Part shown: piece after piece, positions 16,952 to 27,871 of the stretch
How the letters are laid out: every line of letters starts with the position of its first letter
Numbering within the stretch: position 1 is the first letter of the stretch
Source: Bog-473 sp963750075
GTDB lineage: Bacteria; Actinomycetota; Acidimicrobiia; Acidimicrobiales; RAAP-2
Direction of reading: 5' to 3'
DNA: 64,000 bases
Assembly (NCBI GenBank): GCA_963750075.1
Contig: CAVVPG010000005.1
Span: forward strand, 248,001 to 312,000
Program-made: the position numbers and the translations under genes
Notes under the pieces: generated by a model
What the model saw: only the letters and a program-made list of their open reading frames with translations
Database searches by the model: none
What the model was told of the DNA's origin: nothing

Positions 16952-18021
16952 GCGGGCCGATCCGCGCTCGGCGCTGCGTCCCCGTCCCGCAGCGTCCCGA
17001 TGATCTGGGGGAGGTCCACCGTGGTGCGGATGCCCGGGGGGGCGGCGCAGACGAAGGGCACCGCGTTGACGGCCCGGTTGGCGGTGTAGCCCGGGGTCCG
17101 CCGGGCCATGTCCTCCAAGGGGAAGGCGAAGCGCATCTCGATCTCGAGCGGCGCATCGCCCTCGACGGTGAGCCGCCAGCCGGTCGGGTGCAGGTCCCAG
17201 GCCGGGTCGAGGTCCGCCGTGCAGAACCAGGTCGCCACGAAGCTCAGCAGCGGCCGTCCCGCCCGCAACCCCTGCACCCGCATCTGCTGGCCCGCCACGG
17301 TGCCCGCCTCGATGGTGCCCGCCGCGATCTCCGTCGTCCGCCGGGCGACGGCCACCTGGCCCGTGGCCTCGACCCTGTCGAGCGGGAGCCCGATGGCCTC
17401 GCCCACGAGCCGCAGCGAGGGGCCGAAGCTCTGCGCGCCGTGGGCCCACCGGCCCGGGTCGAAGGCATCGGGGTCACGGCCGAACCCCATCAGGTCGAAC
17501 AGGAGCTCGGGCGAGTTGCGCTTCGACAGGTCGGCGTACTCCTCGATCGTCAGCGAGTCGAGGCTGCGCTGGATCGACGTCAGCACGATGGGCACGGCCT
17601 CGGAGATGAACCCCGGGCTGCTCCCGGTGCTGTGGATGGAGGTCCCGCCCCGCGCACAGGCTGCCTCCACCCGCGCCCGTGCCTCGGGATCCATGGAGCC
17701 GGGGTGGTGGAACTCGCCGCGTGTCGTCACGATGTTGGCGCCCGACTCCAGGAGCCGGCACACGTCGTCGAGATTGCACTCGCGCGCCATGTACAGGATG
17801 CAGTCCGCGTCGAGGGCGACGATCTCGTCGATGTCCCGCGTGGCGCGCACCGCGGTCGGGCCCAGCCCGCACAGCGCACCGGCATCGCGGCCGGCCTTGT
17901 CGGGCGCGTACACGTACAGCCCGGCGAGTGTCAGGTCGGGGTGCTCGATCACCGCCCGCAGCGAGCGCGTCCCGATGTTGCCGGTGGCCCACTGGACGAC
18001 CCGGATGGCCGGCTCAGCCAT
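16948..18021 (-). CDS. DapB-like NAD(P)-binding dehydrogenase/reductase
   Basis: A 357-residue protein with an N-terminal Rossmann fold of the dihydrodipicolinate-reductase type (VVQWATGNIGTRSL at 8-21) and a long C-terminal catalytic-like domain. It is far longer than DapB and is not expected to make lysine; relatives include 2,4-diaminopentanoate dehydrogenase and unassigned actinobacterial proteins beside lipid-degradation genes. The ATG at 18021 overlaps the upstream LLM gene by 8 bases and its stop overlaps the DUF35-thiolase start, so it is in the middle of a tight operon. Substrate unknown. Confidence 0.85.
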   Translation of the reverse strand: MAEPAIRVVQWATGNIGTRSLRAVIEHPDLTLAGLYVYAPDKAGRDAGALCGLGPTAVRATRDIDEIVALDADCILYMARECNLDDVCRLLESGANIVTTRGEFHHPGSMDPEARARVEAACARGGTSIHSTGSSPGFISEAVPIVLTSIQRSLDSLTIEEYADLSKRNSPELLFDLMGFGRDPDAFDPGRWAHGAQSFGPSLRLVGEAIGLPLDRVEATGQVAVARRTTEIAAGTIEAGTVAGQQMRVQGLRAGRPLLSFVATWFCTADLDPAWDLHPTGWRLTVEGDAPLEIEMRFAFPLEDMARRTPGYTANRAVNAVPFVCAAPPGIRTTVDLPQIIGTLRDGDAAPSADRPA

Positions 18022-19363
18022 GGTGCTCGGCAGGCGGGCGGGCGAGGCCCAGGGTGTCGCGCAGCGTCGCCCCGGTGTAGTGCTCGCGGAAGACGCCGCG
18101 GCGCTGCAGCTCGGGCACGACCATCCTGACCATGTCCTCGTAGGCGCCGGGCGTGTGGGTCGCGGCCACGACGAACCCGTCACAGGCCTCCGCCTCGATC
18201 CACTCCTCCATCTGGTCGGCCACCTCGCTGCCTGTGCCCACGAAGCGCGGGCCCTGGAGCAGCGTGGCCCGGTGGCCGGCGAGGTCGGCCAGGGTCACGG
18301 TGTCCCCGCCGATGTGCGCGCGCAGGTTCTGCACCAGCCCGCGGATGCCCGACACCGAGCCGATCAGCTCGTCGGTGATGGGGTCGTCGAGCTCCATGCC
18401 GGAGAAGTCGTAGTTCATGAGCTCCGAGAGGAGCGTGAGCGAGGCCTTGGGGTCGACGAGCGAATGGAGGAAGAGGTCCTCGCGCTCCTCGGCGTGGGCG
18501 TGGGACTCGCCGACGACCGTGTAGACCATCGGCAGCATCTTGACCGATCGGGGGTCCCGCCCCGCGGCGGCGATCGTCTCCTTCTGGTCCTGGTAGTGCC
18601 GCCGGGCGATGTCGAGGTCCGGGTCGCCCGTGAAGATCAGCTCGGCCCAGCGGGCGGCGAACTCGCGGCCGCGCCCCGACGAGCCCGCCTGGAGCAGGAC
18701 CGGGCGGCCCTGCGGGCTGCGCGGCACGGTCAGGGGTCCGCGGGCGCTGAACCACTTGCCGTCGTGGCCGAGCTCGTGGACCTTGCCGGGGTCGGCGAAG
18801 TACCCGCTGGCCCGGTCGAGCACCAGCGCGTCGTCCTCCCAGGTGTCCCACAAGCCCGTCGTCACCTCGAGGAATTCGTCCGCCCGGTCGTAGCGGACGT
18901 CGTGGCCGAGGTGCTCCGTGAAGCCGTAGTTCTGGGCCTCGCTGTCGTTGACCGAGGTCACGATGTTCCAGGCCGCGCGGCCCCCGGAGAGGTGATCGAG
19001 CGTGGCGAAGGTACGGGCGACGTGGAAGGGGGAGTAGTACGTCGTGGAGTACGTCGCCCCCAGCCCGATCCGCTCCGTCACCGCCGCGATCACCCCGAGC
19101 ACGACGCTCAGGTCGAGCTTGACCGGCCGGGCCCCGAGCCGGACGGCCTCGGCGACCGATCCTCCGTAGATCCCGGGCATGGCCAGGCGGTCGTCGAAGA
19201 ACATCATGTCGAAGCAACCCTCTTCGAGGGTCCGGCCCAGGTTGGCGTAGTAGCGCGCGTCGAGGAAGGCGTGGTCCGTCGCCGGGTGCCGCCAGGAGCC
19301 GGCGTAGACCGTCGTGCTCCCGGCCTGCATGAAGCCGACGAGGGACATCTGGCGCTTCGCCAT
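18014..19363 (-). CDS. LLM-class flavin monooxygenase, NtaA/SnaA/DszA type
   Basis: A 449-residue FMN-dependent two-component monooxygenase of the nitrilotriacetate/dibenzothiophene-sulfone group. Family marks include DMMFFDDRLAMPG, RIGLGATYSTTYYSPFHVAR, the core AAWNIVTSVNDSEAQNYG, and PVLLQAGSSGRGREFAAR. Such enzymes need FMNH2 from a separate flavin reductase, and none is evident in this operon. It could perform a Baeyer-Villiger-like or C-S/C-N cleaving oxygenation ahead of the DapB-like and thiolase-like enzymes that follow. Confidence 0.93.
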   Translation of the reverse strand: MAKRQMSLVGFMQAGSTTVYAGSWRHPATDHAFLDARYYANLGRTLEEGCFDMMFFDDRLAMPGIYGGSVAEAVRLGARPVKLDLSVVLGVIAAVTERIGLGATYSTTYYSPFHVARTFATLDHLSGGRAAWNIVTSVNDSEAQNYGFTEHLGHDVRYDRADEFLEVTTGLWDTWEDDALVLDRASGYFADPGKVHELGHDGKWFSARGPLTVPRSPQGRPVLLQAGSSGRGREFAARWAELIFTGDPDLDIARRHYQDQKETIAAAGRDPRSVKMLPMVYTVVGESHAHAEEREDLFLHSLVDPKASLTLLSELMNYDFSGMELDDPITDELIGSVSGIRGLVQNLRAHIGGDTVTLADLAGHRATLLQGPRFVGTGSEVADQMEEWIEAEACDGFVVAATHTPGAYEDMVRMVVPELQRRGVFREHYTGATLRDTLGLARPPAEHHG

Positions 19364-19414
19364 CGGGTACCCGCTACTCCCCGTGATGGTCGGCGCGGCT
19401 GACGGCGGGTGCGC

Positions 19415-20716
19415 TCAACTGCCGGCCGCGGCGACGGCGCGGCGGGCGCGGGAGCGGAAGCCCTCGAGCTTCTCGTCGGGCGTGCGGACCCGGGTGCTGC
19501 GGGGCATCACCGACACGTCGTGCCCGGCGGCCCGCCGGCGGAGGGCACCGACCGTGGCGTCCTCCCGCGGCATGTGCGCGAAGGGGTCGAAGGAGTACCA
19601 GCGCATGGCGTTCTCGTGGGTCATCTTGTCGACATCGGACCTCGGGACGGCGTACTTCGTGAATTCGGCGACGAGCTCCTCGGGTGCGCTCGGCCACATG
19701 GAGTCGCTGTGCGGGTAGTCGGCCTCCCAGGCGATGTTGTCGAGGCCGATGCGCTCCCGCATCTCTATCCCCACCGGGTCGCTGATGAAGCAGGTCAGGA
19801 AGTGCTCGCGGAACACCTCGCTCGGGAGCCGGCCGCCGAAGTCCTGCAGCGTCCAGGCGCGGTGCATGTCGTAGGTGCGGTCGACCCGCTCGAGGAAGTA
19901 GGGGATCCATCCGGTGCCCCCCTCCGACAGCGCCACCCGCAGGTCCCCGAAGTTCTTGAGCACCCGGGACCACAGGAGATCGGCGGCCGCCGACTGGATG
20001 TTCATCGGCTGCAGGGTGATCATCACGTCCGGCGGCGAGTCGACCGCGGGGATCGCCATCCGGCCCGACGAGCCCAGGTGGATGGAGAGCACGGTCCCCG
20101 TGTCGCAACAGGCGCGCCACACCGGGTCCCAGTACTCGTCGTGGAAGCTCGGGTAGCCGAGGGCGGCCGGGTTCTCGGTGAAGCTGAGCGAGTGACAGCC
20201 CTTGGCGGCGGTCCGCCGGATCTCCGCGGCGGTCTGTTCGGCGTCCCAGATGATCGGGACGGCCATGGGGATGAAGCGGGCCGGGTAGGCCGCGCACCAC
20301 TCGTCGATGTGCCAGTCGTTGTAGGCCCGGACCAGCGCGGCGGAGAGCCCGAGGTCGTCGCTGAGGAAGGTCCGCGCCGTGAAGGTGGGGAAGGACGGGA
20401 AGTTCATGGAGGCCAGCACGCCGCCGGCATCCATGTCCTTCACCCGCTCGTGCACGTCGTAGCAGCCCGGCCGCACCTCGTCGAGGCACTGCGGCTCGAG
20501 GCCGTACTCCTCCTTGGGCCGCCCGGCCACGGCGTTGAGCGCCGCCGTCTCCATGACGACCTGGCCGAAGGTCCACACGTCGTTCCCCTCGTCGTTGCGG
20601 ACCAGCTTCGGCGCCCGATCGAGGTACTGGGCGTCCAGGTGGTTCACGAAGAGATCGGGCGGCTCGATGATGTGGTCATCGACGCTGATCAGGATGAGAT
20701 CGTCGACCTCGCTCAT
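19415..20716 (-). CDS. Amidohydrolase-2 family metal-dependent hydrolase/decarboxylase
   Basis: A 433-residue TIM-barrel amidohydrolase of the ACMSD/gamma-resorcylate decarboxylase group. The N-terminal metal motif is SVDDHIIEPP; later barrel signatures are SIHLGSSG, SEGGTGWIPY and WEADYPHSDSMWP. Hydrolysis or decarboxylation of a ring-derived acid is typical. GGAGGG is 5 bases before the ATG at 20716; a much longer open frame on this strand is read-through of the dehydrogenase gene in a different frame. A TATATT element at 20749-20754 could be the -10 box. A second family member is at 51240. Confidence 0.92.
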   Translation of the reverse strand: MSEVDDLILISVDDHIIEPPDLFVNHLDAQYLDRAPKLVRNDEGNDVWTFGQVVMETAALNAVAGRPKEEYGLEPQCLDEVRPGCYDVHERVKDMDAGGVLASMNFPSFPTFTARTFLSDDLGLSAALVRAYNDWHIDEWCAAYPARFIPMAVPIIWDAEQTAAEIRRTAAKGCHSLSFTENPAALGYPSFHDEYWDPVWRACCDTGTVLSIHLGSSGRMAIPAVDSPPDVMITLQPMNIQSAAADLLWSRVLKNFGDLRVALSEGGTGWIPYFLERVDRTYDMHRAWTLQDFGGRLPSEVFREHFLTCFISDPVGIEMRERIGLDNIAWEADYPHSDSMWPSAPEELVAEFTKYAVPRSDVDKMTHENAMRWYSFDPFAHMPREDATVGALRRRAAGHDVSVMPRSTRVRTPDEKLEGFRSRARRAVAAAGS

Positions 20717-20919
20717 AGGGTCCCTCCTGAGAACGATCCTCTCTGCACAATATAACGACCCTATACCAGGTTGGCCACGGCGGTGCCGGCGCTCACGGGC
20801 GTGCCGCCCGCGCCGGTCCCCCGGACGGCCGGGCGGCGGCGGCGCAGGCAGGTGGGCGCACCCGCTGGGCACGGACCCGCGGCGAGAACGCCGTATACGC
20901 CTGCCGGATGCCAGAGCCC

Positions 20920-22221
20920 TCAGGCGTTCCCGACCACGTGCTCGATCCAGTCGGCCAGCTTCTGGCGGGCCTCCGCGCGCTTGGCCGGCAGGTGGGCGGT
21001 GGGCCAGAGGCCGGGCGAGGGTTGATAGTCCTTCAGCACCTCGCGGGCCACGGTGACCTTGTGCACCTCGGTCGGGCCGTCCACGACGCTCATGACGGGG
21101 GCCGCCATCCACATGCCGCCGAAAGGCATTTCGTTGGACACGCCCAGCGCCCCGTGCGCGTGCATGGAACGCCAGACGGCGTCGTGCAGGACCTTCGGGG
21201 TGAGCGCCTTGATGGCGGCGATGTTCTTCCGGGTGCGCCGGTAGTCCTTCACCTGGTCGATCTCCCAAGCGGTGTAGAGCACCAGCAAGCGGAACTGCTG
21301 CAGCTCGGCGTACGAGTCGGCGATGTCGCCCTGGATGAACTGCTTCTTCGCCAGCAGCGTGCCCTGGGTCTCGCGGCTGAGCACACGCTCGCAGAGCAGG
21401 TCGAGGGAGCGCTGGCACATGGCGACAGTCCGCATGGCGTGATGGACCCGCCCGCCGCCCAGGCGAGTCTGCGCGATGGCGAAGGCCTGGCCCTCGCCGC
21501 CCAGCAGGTTCTCGGCGGGGACCCGGACGTCCTCGTAGTGGATGAGGGCGTGCATGGCCTCGTCCTCGGACTCGCCGCTCAGTCCGACGTGGCGATCGAT
21601 GTTCACCCCCGGCGTGTCCGTGGGGACTAGGAACATCGACGCCCCCTTGTACACGGGGACGTCGGGGTCCGTGACGACCATCACGATGAGGAAGGCCGCG
21701 GTGCGGGCGTTGGACGAGAAGTACTTCCACCCGTTGATGACCCACTCGTCGCCGTCGCGCACCGCACTGCACGTGAATTGTTGCGGGTCCGAGCCGGCCT
21801 GGGGCTCGGTCATGGAGTAGGACGAGAAGACCTCCCCGTTGAGCAGCGGCTCGAGGTACTTCTGCTTCTGCTCCTCGGTCCCGTAGTGGGCGATGATCTC
21901 GGCGTTCCCCGTGTCGGGGGCCTGGGTGCCGAACACGATGGGGGCCCACCCCGATACCCCGAGGATCTCGTTGAGGAGGGCCAGCTTGACCTGGCCGTAC
22001 CCCTTGCCCCCCAATTCCGGCCCGAGATGCGCGGCCCACAATTCCTGATCGCGCACCGCCTGCTTCATCGGGTCGACGATGGGACGCAGCTCGTCGTCGA
22101 GCGGGTGGAACTGCCGGTGGGGGTAGAGGAGGTCGAGCGGCTCGATCCTCTCCCGCACGAAGTCGCGCGCCCAGTCGAGCTTCTCTTGGAACTCCGGCTC
22201 GGTCGAGAAATCCCAGGCCAT
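20920..22221 (-). CDS. Acyl-CoA dehydrogenase (ACAD10/11-like)
   Basis: A 433-residue single-chain acyl-CoA dehydrogenase. It shows YSMTEPQAGSDP, INGWKYFSSNAR, and the C-terminal segment DGPTEVHKVTVAREVLK typical of the ACAD10/11-like branch, which includes enzymes for long or hydroxylated acyl-CoAs. AAAGGGGAGG precedes the ATG. It is transcribed in the same direction as the amidohydrolase cluster but separated by about 200 bases, and is divergent from an enoyl-CoA hydratase gene. Confidence 0.94.
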   Translation of the reverse strand: MAWDFSTEPEFQEKLDWARDFVRERIEPLDLLYPHRQFHPLDDELRPIVDPMKQAVRDQELWAAHLGPELGGKGYGQVKLALLNEILGVSGWAPIVFGTQAPDTGNAEIIAHYGTEEQKQKYLEPLLNGEVFSSYSMTEPQAGSDPQQFTCSAVRDGDEWVINGWKYFSSNARTAAFLIVMVVTDPDVPVYKGASMFLVPTDTPGVNIDRHVGLSGESEDEAMHALIHYEDVRVPAENLLGGEGQAFAIAQTRLGGGRVHHAMRTVAMCQRSLDLLCERVLSRETQGTLLAKKQFIQGDIADSYAELQQFRLLVLYTAWEIDQVKDYRRTRKNIAAIKALTPKVLHDAVWRSMHAHGALGVSNEMPFGGMWMAAPVMSVVDGPTEVHKVTVAREVLKDYQPSPGLWPTAHLPAKRAEARQKLADWIEHVVGNA

Positions 22222-22455
22222 GGCCTCCCCTTTGTCTCAGTGGTCTGGCCACCGCCCGAGTTCCGACCGGGCGAGAGCCTGCGGTCCACCTCGGATCCGC
22301 CCCCGGCCATCACCCTAGGGTCCGCGTCCTGCGACCACAAAGGAACGCCGGGCGGCGCGTCGCGCCCACCTTGCGTCGCGGTGAGGTGGACGAATAGAAC
22401 TGGGAAAACACACGTCTACGGATTTGAGAACGCGGCTGCCGTCTGGGAGGGAACC

Positions 22456-23371
22456 ATGAAGGACTTCGAATTCGTCAAGTACGAGCCGCAGGACGACGGC
22501 TCCATCGTGCGCATCGTCCTGAACCGGCCCGAGGCCCGGAACGCGCAGAACCGCGGCATGCTCGTCGAGCTCAACGAGGCCTTCCTGACCGCCGAGGCCG
22601 ACGACAACGTGCGGGTGGTGATCCTCAGCGGCGAGGGGAAGATGTTCTCCTCCGGGCACGACCTCGGCTCCAAGGTCGCCCAGGCCGAGCGACGCGGCGG
22701 TGAGAACCCGCACCCCACGAGCGAGATCAACGGCGCCACCCGGATCGGTGCCGAGAGCCTGATGCTGCAGGAGTGGCACTACTTCTTCGAGAACACGCGG
22801 CGCTGGCGCAATCTGCGCAAGATCACCGTCGCCCAGGTGCACGGCGACGTCTACTCGGCCGGCCTCATGCTGATGTGGGCCTGCGACCTCATCGTCGCCG
22901 CCGACGACGTGCGCTTCGCCGACGTGGTGGGGACCCGGCTGGGCATGTGCGGCATGGAGTACTTCGCCCACCCCTGGGAGTTCGGGCCCCGCAAGACGAA
23001 GGAGCTCATGCTCACCGGCGACTCGATCGACGTCAACGAGGCGCACGCCCTGGGCATGGTCAGCAAGGTGTTCCCCGCGGCCGAGCTGGGCGAGCGGACC
23101 CTCGAGTTCGCCGCGCCGCATCGCACGCGTGCCGACCATGGCCGCGCTCATGATCAAGGAGTCGGTGAACCAGACCCAGGACAACATGGGCTTCTACACC
23201 TCGCTCAACGCGTGCTTCACCCTGCACGAGCTCAACCACGCGCACTGGGCCTGGGTCAATGACGACCACTACCCCATCGCCAAGGAGGACGCCGGCGTCC
23301 CCAATTGGAAGTCGGCGCCCCCGATCGTCCCTTCGCTCAAGGACCGGGTGATCGCCGACTCGCCCAACTGA
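22456..23371 (+). CDS. Enoyl-CoA hydratase/isomerase family protein, frameshifted
   Basis: A crotonase-fold protein of about 304 residues. The first frame covers LNRPEARNAQN, the oxyanion-hole segment FSSGHDLG and VHGDVYSAGLML. At about 23113 the frame changes: one extra base (a G) breaks LEFARRIARVPTMAALMIKESVN, and the rest continues in another frame to the stop at 23371. Without the shift the protein matches the family length. GGGAGGG sits 4 bases before the ATG. It hydrates or isomerises an enoyl-CoA; the long insert at residues 80-105 is characteristic of a crotonase subgroup in actinobacteria. Confidence 0.85.
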
Positions 23372-23423
23372 CGGCGAGAATTCCGGCGAGCCCCACCCGG
23401 GTTCAGCGCACCGGGCGGGCGCC

Positions 23424-24245
23424 CTAACCCTTCGGGAACGAGCGCACCATGTTGTCCTGGACGAAGCTCGCCACCAGGCTGCCGTCCTCGGTGAAGATGT
23501 TGGCGCGACCGTAGGTGCGGCCATGCCCCGCGTAGGGGCTCTCGTGTGCGAGGAGGTGCCATGCCCCCGCGTCAATGGGCTCGTGGAAGGTCAGGGTGTG
23601 GCTCAGCACGCTGGTCGAGATGGACACGTGGGCCATGGACTGGCCGATGCCGGCGTGCGGGCGCATGGCCGTGCCGATGAGGAAGCCGTCCGTCGCGTAG
23701 GCCAACAGGGCCTGACCCGCCACGCCCGTGGCGCCCGACCCGGGGAAGCGGACCCACACGTTGAGCTCGGGCGGCCCGACCAGGTCGGGATCGGAGATGT
23801 CCACGCCGCCGACGACGCGGAGCTCCCAGAACTCCCCGCCGCTCCCGAGGGGCGGGGCATCGTCTGGCCCGCCCACGTCCGGGGGCGTCGTCCCGTGCCG
23901 GATGAGATCCGGCTCCTCGGCGCTGAGCAGAGCCAGCGACCGGGTGCACAGGCGGTCACCCTGCCGGACGGTCACCGTTGCGCTGGCCAGCGCCCGGCCG
24001 GCGTGCATGGGATCGACCTCTATCTCCAGCGGCTGCTCGCGGTCGGCGCCCCGGGCGAAGATGGTGTGCACCGACTTCAGGGGCTTCCCCGGGTCGGCCG
24101 TGCTGGCCGCCACGATGGTCTGGGCCAGGAGCTGTCCGCCGAACACGACGTTGCCCGCGGCTTCGGCGAAGTTCTGCCCGACGAACCTCCCCGGCCCCGT
24201 CGGCTCGAGGTCGAGCACCGCCAGGAGCCGTGACGAATCGGACAT
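23424..24245 (-). CDS. Acyl-CoA thioesterase, TesB-like double hotdog
   Basis: A 273-residue thioesterase with two hotdog domains. The N-terminal half has FGGQLLAQTIVAAS and SVHTIFARGADREQPLEIEVD; the C-terminal half has HVSISTSVLSHTLTFHEP and GRTYGRANIFTEDGSLVASFVQD. It hydrolyses acyl-CoA to free acid and CoA, possibly as overflow relief for the degradation cluster. I chose ATG 24245 with GAGGG 5 bases upstream; an in-frame ATG at 24350 adds an unlikely basic leader. Confidence 0.88.
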   Translation of the reverse strand: MSDSSRLLAVLDLEPTGPGRFVGQNFAEAAGNVVFGGQLLAQTIVAASTADPGKPLKSVHTIFARGADREQPLEIEVDPMHAGRALASATVTVRQGDRLCTRSLALLSAEEPDLIRHGTTPPDVGGPDDAPPLGSGGEFWELRVVGGVDISDPDLVGPPELNVWVRFPGSGATGVAGQALLAYATDGFLIGTAMRPHAGIGQSMAHVSISTSVLSHTLTFHEPIDAGAWHLLAHESPYAGHGRTYGRANIFTEDGSLVASFVQDNMVRSFPKG

Positions 24246-24330
24246 GGGAGACCCTCTTTTCTCGTGCAGGCGTCGAGCGGGGACCGCGGCGTCGGTTGTC
24301 CGGGCGCACACTACCCAGGACGCGATGGCG

Positions 24331-24738
24331 TCAGTCCATTGCCGCCTCACGCACGGTGGCCACGACCTCCTCGTTCGAGGCCCCCGGTCCGAGCACGGCC
24401 GAGACTCCGTCGGCGAGCAGGAGCGGCACGTCGGCCGGTGGGACGATCCCGCCGATGACGACGGGGGTCCCGAGGCCGGCCGCCCGCAGCGCGCCGACGA
24501 CGGCGGGCGCCAGCGTCAAGTGGGCCCCGTTGTGCATGGACACGCCGACGACGTCGACGTCCTCCTGCGCCGTCATCGCAGCGATGGTCTCGGGCGACTG
24601 GCGCAGGCCGGCATAGACGACCTCGCAGCCCGCGTCGCGCAGGATCCGCGCCACCACGCGCAGCCCGCGGTCATGACCGTCGAGCCCGACCTTGGCCACG
24701 AGCACCCGGAGCGGCCTCTCTCCTCCGGCCGTCGCCAT
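24331..24738 (-). CDS. icmB: B12-binding small subunit of acyl-CoA mutase (isobutyryl-CoA mutase-like)
   Basis: A 135-residue stand-alone cobalamin-binding domain. The base-off B12 motif DxHxxG is D20-G-H22-D-R-G25, followed by GVSMHNGAHLTLAP and VVIGGIVPPAD, which cradle the nucleotide tail. It starts 2 bases after the large-subunit stop. The size and separate gene match IcmB of Streptomyces (about 136 residues), whereas methylmalonyl-CoA mutase usually carries this domain fused to the large subunit. See the large subunit for the substrate argument. Confidence 0.88.
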   Translation of the reverse strand: MATAGGERPLRVLVAKVGLDGHDRGLRVVARILRDAGCEVVYAGLRQSPETIAAMTAQEDVDVVGVSMHNGAHLTLAPAVVGALRAAGLGTPVVIGGIVPPADVPLLLADGVSAVLGPGASNEEVVATVREAAMD

Positions 24739-24740
24739 GC

Positions 24741-26378
<1,638 letters not shown>

Positions 26379-26380
26379 AT

Positions 26381-26398
26381 TACTTAGATATCAAAGTA
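26381..26398. promoter_or_regulatory. Near-perfect palindrome, candidate MarR operator for the mutase genes
   Basis: TACTTAGATATCAAAGTA is an 18-base palindrome with one mismatched pair around GATATC, the length and centre typical of MarR-family sites. It fills the gap between the MarR gene stop and the mutase ATG, in an AT-rich patch. Binding here would block a promoter of the mutase genes that lies within the regulator-mutase junction. Confidence 0.6.
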
Positions 26399-26411
26399 TC
26401 TGGCCACCGCC

Positions 26412-26930
26412 TCAGGCGAAGTCACCTGCGGCGCGGCGCAGGTCGGCCAACAGGTCGAACAGCCGCCGGAGCGCCGGGTCGGCGACCCCGAGGTCGGCGA
26501 ACACCGACCCGTTCATCGCCTTTGTCGCCTCGACCGCCGTCCGTCGCCCCGACTCGGTCAACCAGGCCAGGGTGCCCCGGCCGTCCTCGGGGTTGGACCG
26601 CCTCGTCACCAGTCCCTGGGCCTCGAGCCGGTCGACGGCGTTGGTCACGCTCGCCGCGTTCACCTGCAGGCGCTCGCCGATCTTCCCGAGGGGCAGTGCC
26701 CCCCGCTTCGCGAACGAGAGCAGCATGAGCACCTCGTAGCGCGCGAACGTCAGGTCGAACGGCCGCAGCGTCGCGTCGGCGCGGGTGAGGAAGATCTGTT
26801 GGAGGCGCATGATGGAGGTGACCAGCGCCATGGCGGCTGCCTCGTCGGCCCAACCATGGGCCTCCCACTGGCGTCGCGCCTCGGCGACGGGATCGAACGA
26901 GAGCCTCGGGCTGTCGACCACCTCGGCCAC
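26412..26930 (-). CDS. MarR family transcriptional regulator
   Basis: A 172-residue winged-helix regulator. The recognition region is LGKIGERLQVNAASVTNAVDRLEAQGLVTRRSNPEDGRG (about 95-133), including the wing DGRG. GTG 26930 is the likely start; GTG 26921 is possible and neither has a good ribosome site. It lies 33 bases upstream of the mutase large subunit on the same strand with a palindrome between them, so it probably controls the mutase genes in response to an acyl-CoA or aromatic acid. The effector is inferred only. Confidence 0.9.
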   Translation of the reverse strand: MAEVVDSPRLSFDPVAEARRQWEAHGWADEAAAMALVTSIMRLQQIFLTRADATLRPFDLTFARYEVLMLLSFAKRGALPLGKIGERLQVNAASVTNAVDRLEAQGLVTRRSNPEDGRGTLAWLTESGRRTAVEATKAMNGSVFADLGVADPALRRLFDLLADLRRAAGDFA

Positions 26931-26965
26931 GCTAATGGCCGCCGATCGACCGGCCCGACCCGTCC

Positions 26966-27745
26966 TCAGGAAGGGAGGTCGGATGGGATCCAGCTCGGCT
27001 GCCGCTTCTCCATGAACGCCGCCATCCCCTCGCGCGGCTCGGGTGAGACCTCCAGCGCTCCGAACATCGTCTGGTAGTCGACGAGGCCGTAGCGCTCGTT
27101 GAGCATGCGCTTGACATGGGCCCGGGCCTCCGGCGCGGTCCGCAAGATCTGCCGTGTGGCCTCGAGCGCAGCCGCCCGCAGCTCGTCGTGGGGCACGACG
27201 CGAGCGATGAGCCCGATCCGCTGTGCCTCCGGCGCATCGAAGACCCGCGCCGACAGCAGCAGGTCGCGGGCGACGGCCAGGCCGACGTGGGCGGGCAGTG
27301 CGGCGGCATACGTCGCGTCGGGAATGCCCCGCAGGAGCTCGGGCACCCGGAAGGTGGCGCGATCGCTGGCGACCGCGATGTCGGCCATCATGGCGATCAG
27401 GAGCCCGCCGGCCTGGCAGATGCCGTTGACCGCGGCGACCACCGGCGCCCGGCTCTCCCGGACGGCGGTGAACGGGAGGACGTCGTACCCGACGGCGTCC
27501 GGCACCTCGTCCCCGGGTTCGGCCCGGCCGCCGAGGTCGCCGCCCGGCGCGAAGACGTCGCCGGTCCCCGTGATGATCAGGGCAGCGAGGTCGGGGTCGG
27601 TGTTCACGAGACGCACGGCCCGCTTGATGCCGTAGTACATGGCGGGCGTCAGCGCGTTGCGGGCGCTCGGCCGGTCGATCACGCACCACGCGATGGGCCC
27701 CTCGCGCTCGAGCCGAAGCCCGGCCGCACCCAGCTCGTTCTCCAT
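26966..27745 (-). CDS. Enoyl-CoA hydratase/isomerase family protein
   Basis: A 259-residue crotonase. Visible are IDRPSARNALTPAM, the oxyanion-hole loop FAPGGDLGG, and VNGICQAGGLLIAMMADIAVASD. The usual catalytic glutamates of hydratases are not both obvious in PELLRGIPDATYAAAL, so isomerase, dehalogenase-like or other crotonase chemistry is possible. ATG 27745 follows a GGAGG about 11 bases upstream. It lies just upstream of the MarR and mutase genes on the same strand and probably feeds the same branched-chain acyl-CoA route. Confidence 0.92.
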   Translation of the reverse strand: MENELGAAGLRLEREGPIAWCVIDRPSARNALTPAMYYGIKRAVRLVNTDPDLAALIITGTGDVFAPGGDLGGRAEPGDEVPDAVGYDVLPFTAVRESRAPVVAAVNGICQAGGLLIAMMADIAVASDRATFRVPELLRGIPDATYAAALPAHVGLAVARDLLLSARVFDAPEAQRIGLIARVVPHDELRAAALEATRQILRTAPEARAHVKRMLNERYGLVDYQTMFGALEVSPEPREGMAAFMEKRQPSWIPSDLPS

Positions 27746-27871
27746 CGCGTCTGCTCCCTCCGCTCGCGTACGGGTCGGGACCGGTTTCCTCACCACCGGT
27801 CCTCCCCGCCCGGGACAGACCCTACGCGTCCCCGACGGTCGGCACCGGGGTGGGACGGCGTGGTCGCCGCG

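Noticed and set aside
15407..17089. 560-codon plus-strand frame opposite the DUF35-thiolase gene
   Set aside because: It is an arginine/valine/glycine-rich antisense frame without domains, while the minus strand holds zinc-ribbon and thiolase motifs.
19415..22252. A 945-codon open frame joining the amidohydrolase and upstream dehydrogenase
   Set aside because: The dehydrogenase is encoded in a different frame, and GGAGGG precedes an ATG at 20716. The upstream part is shadow sequence.
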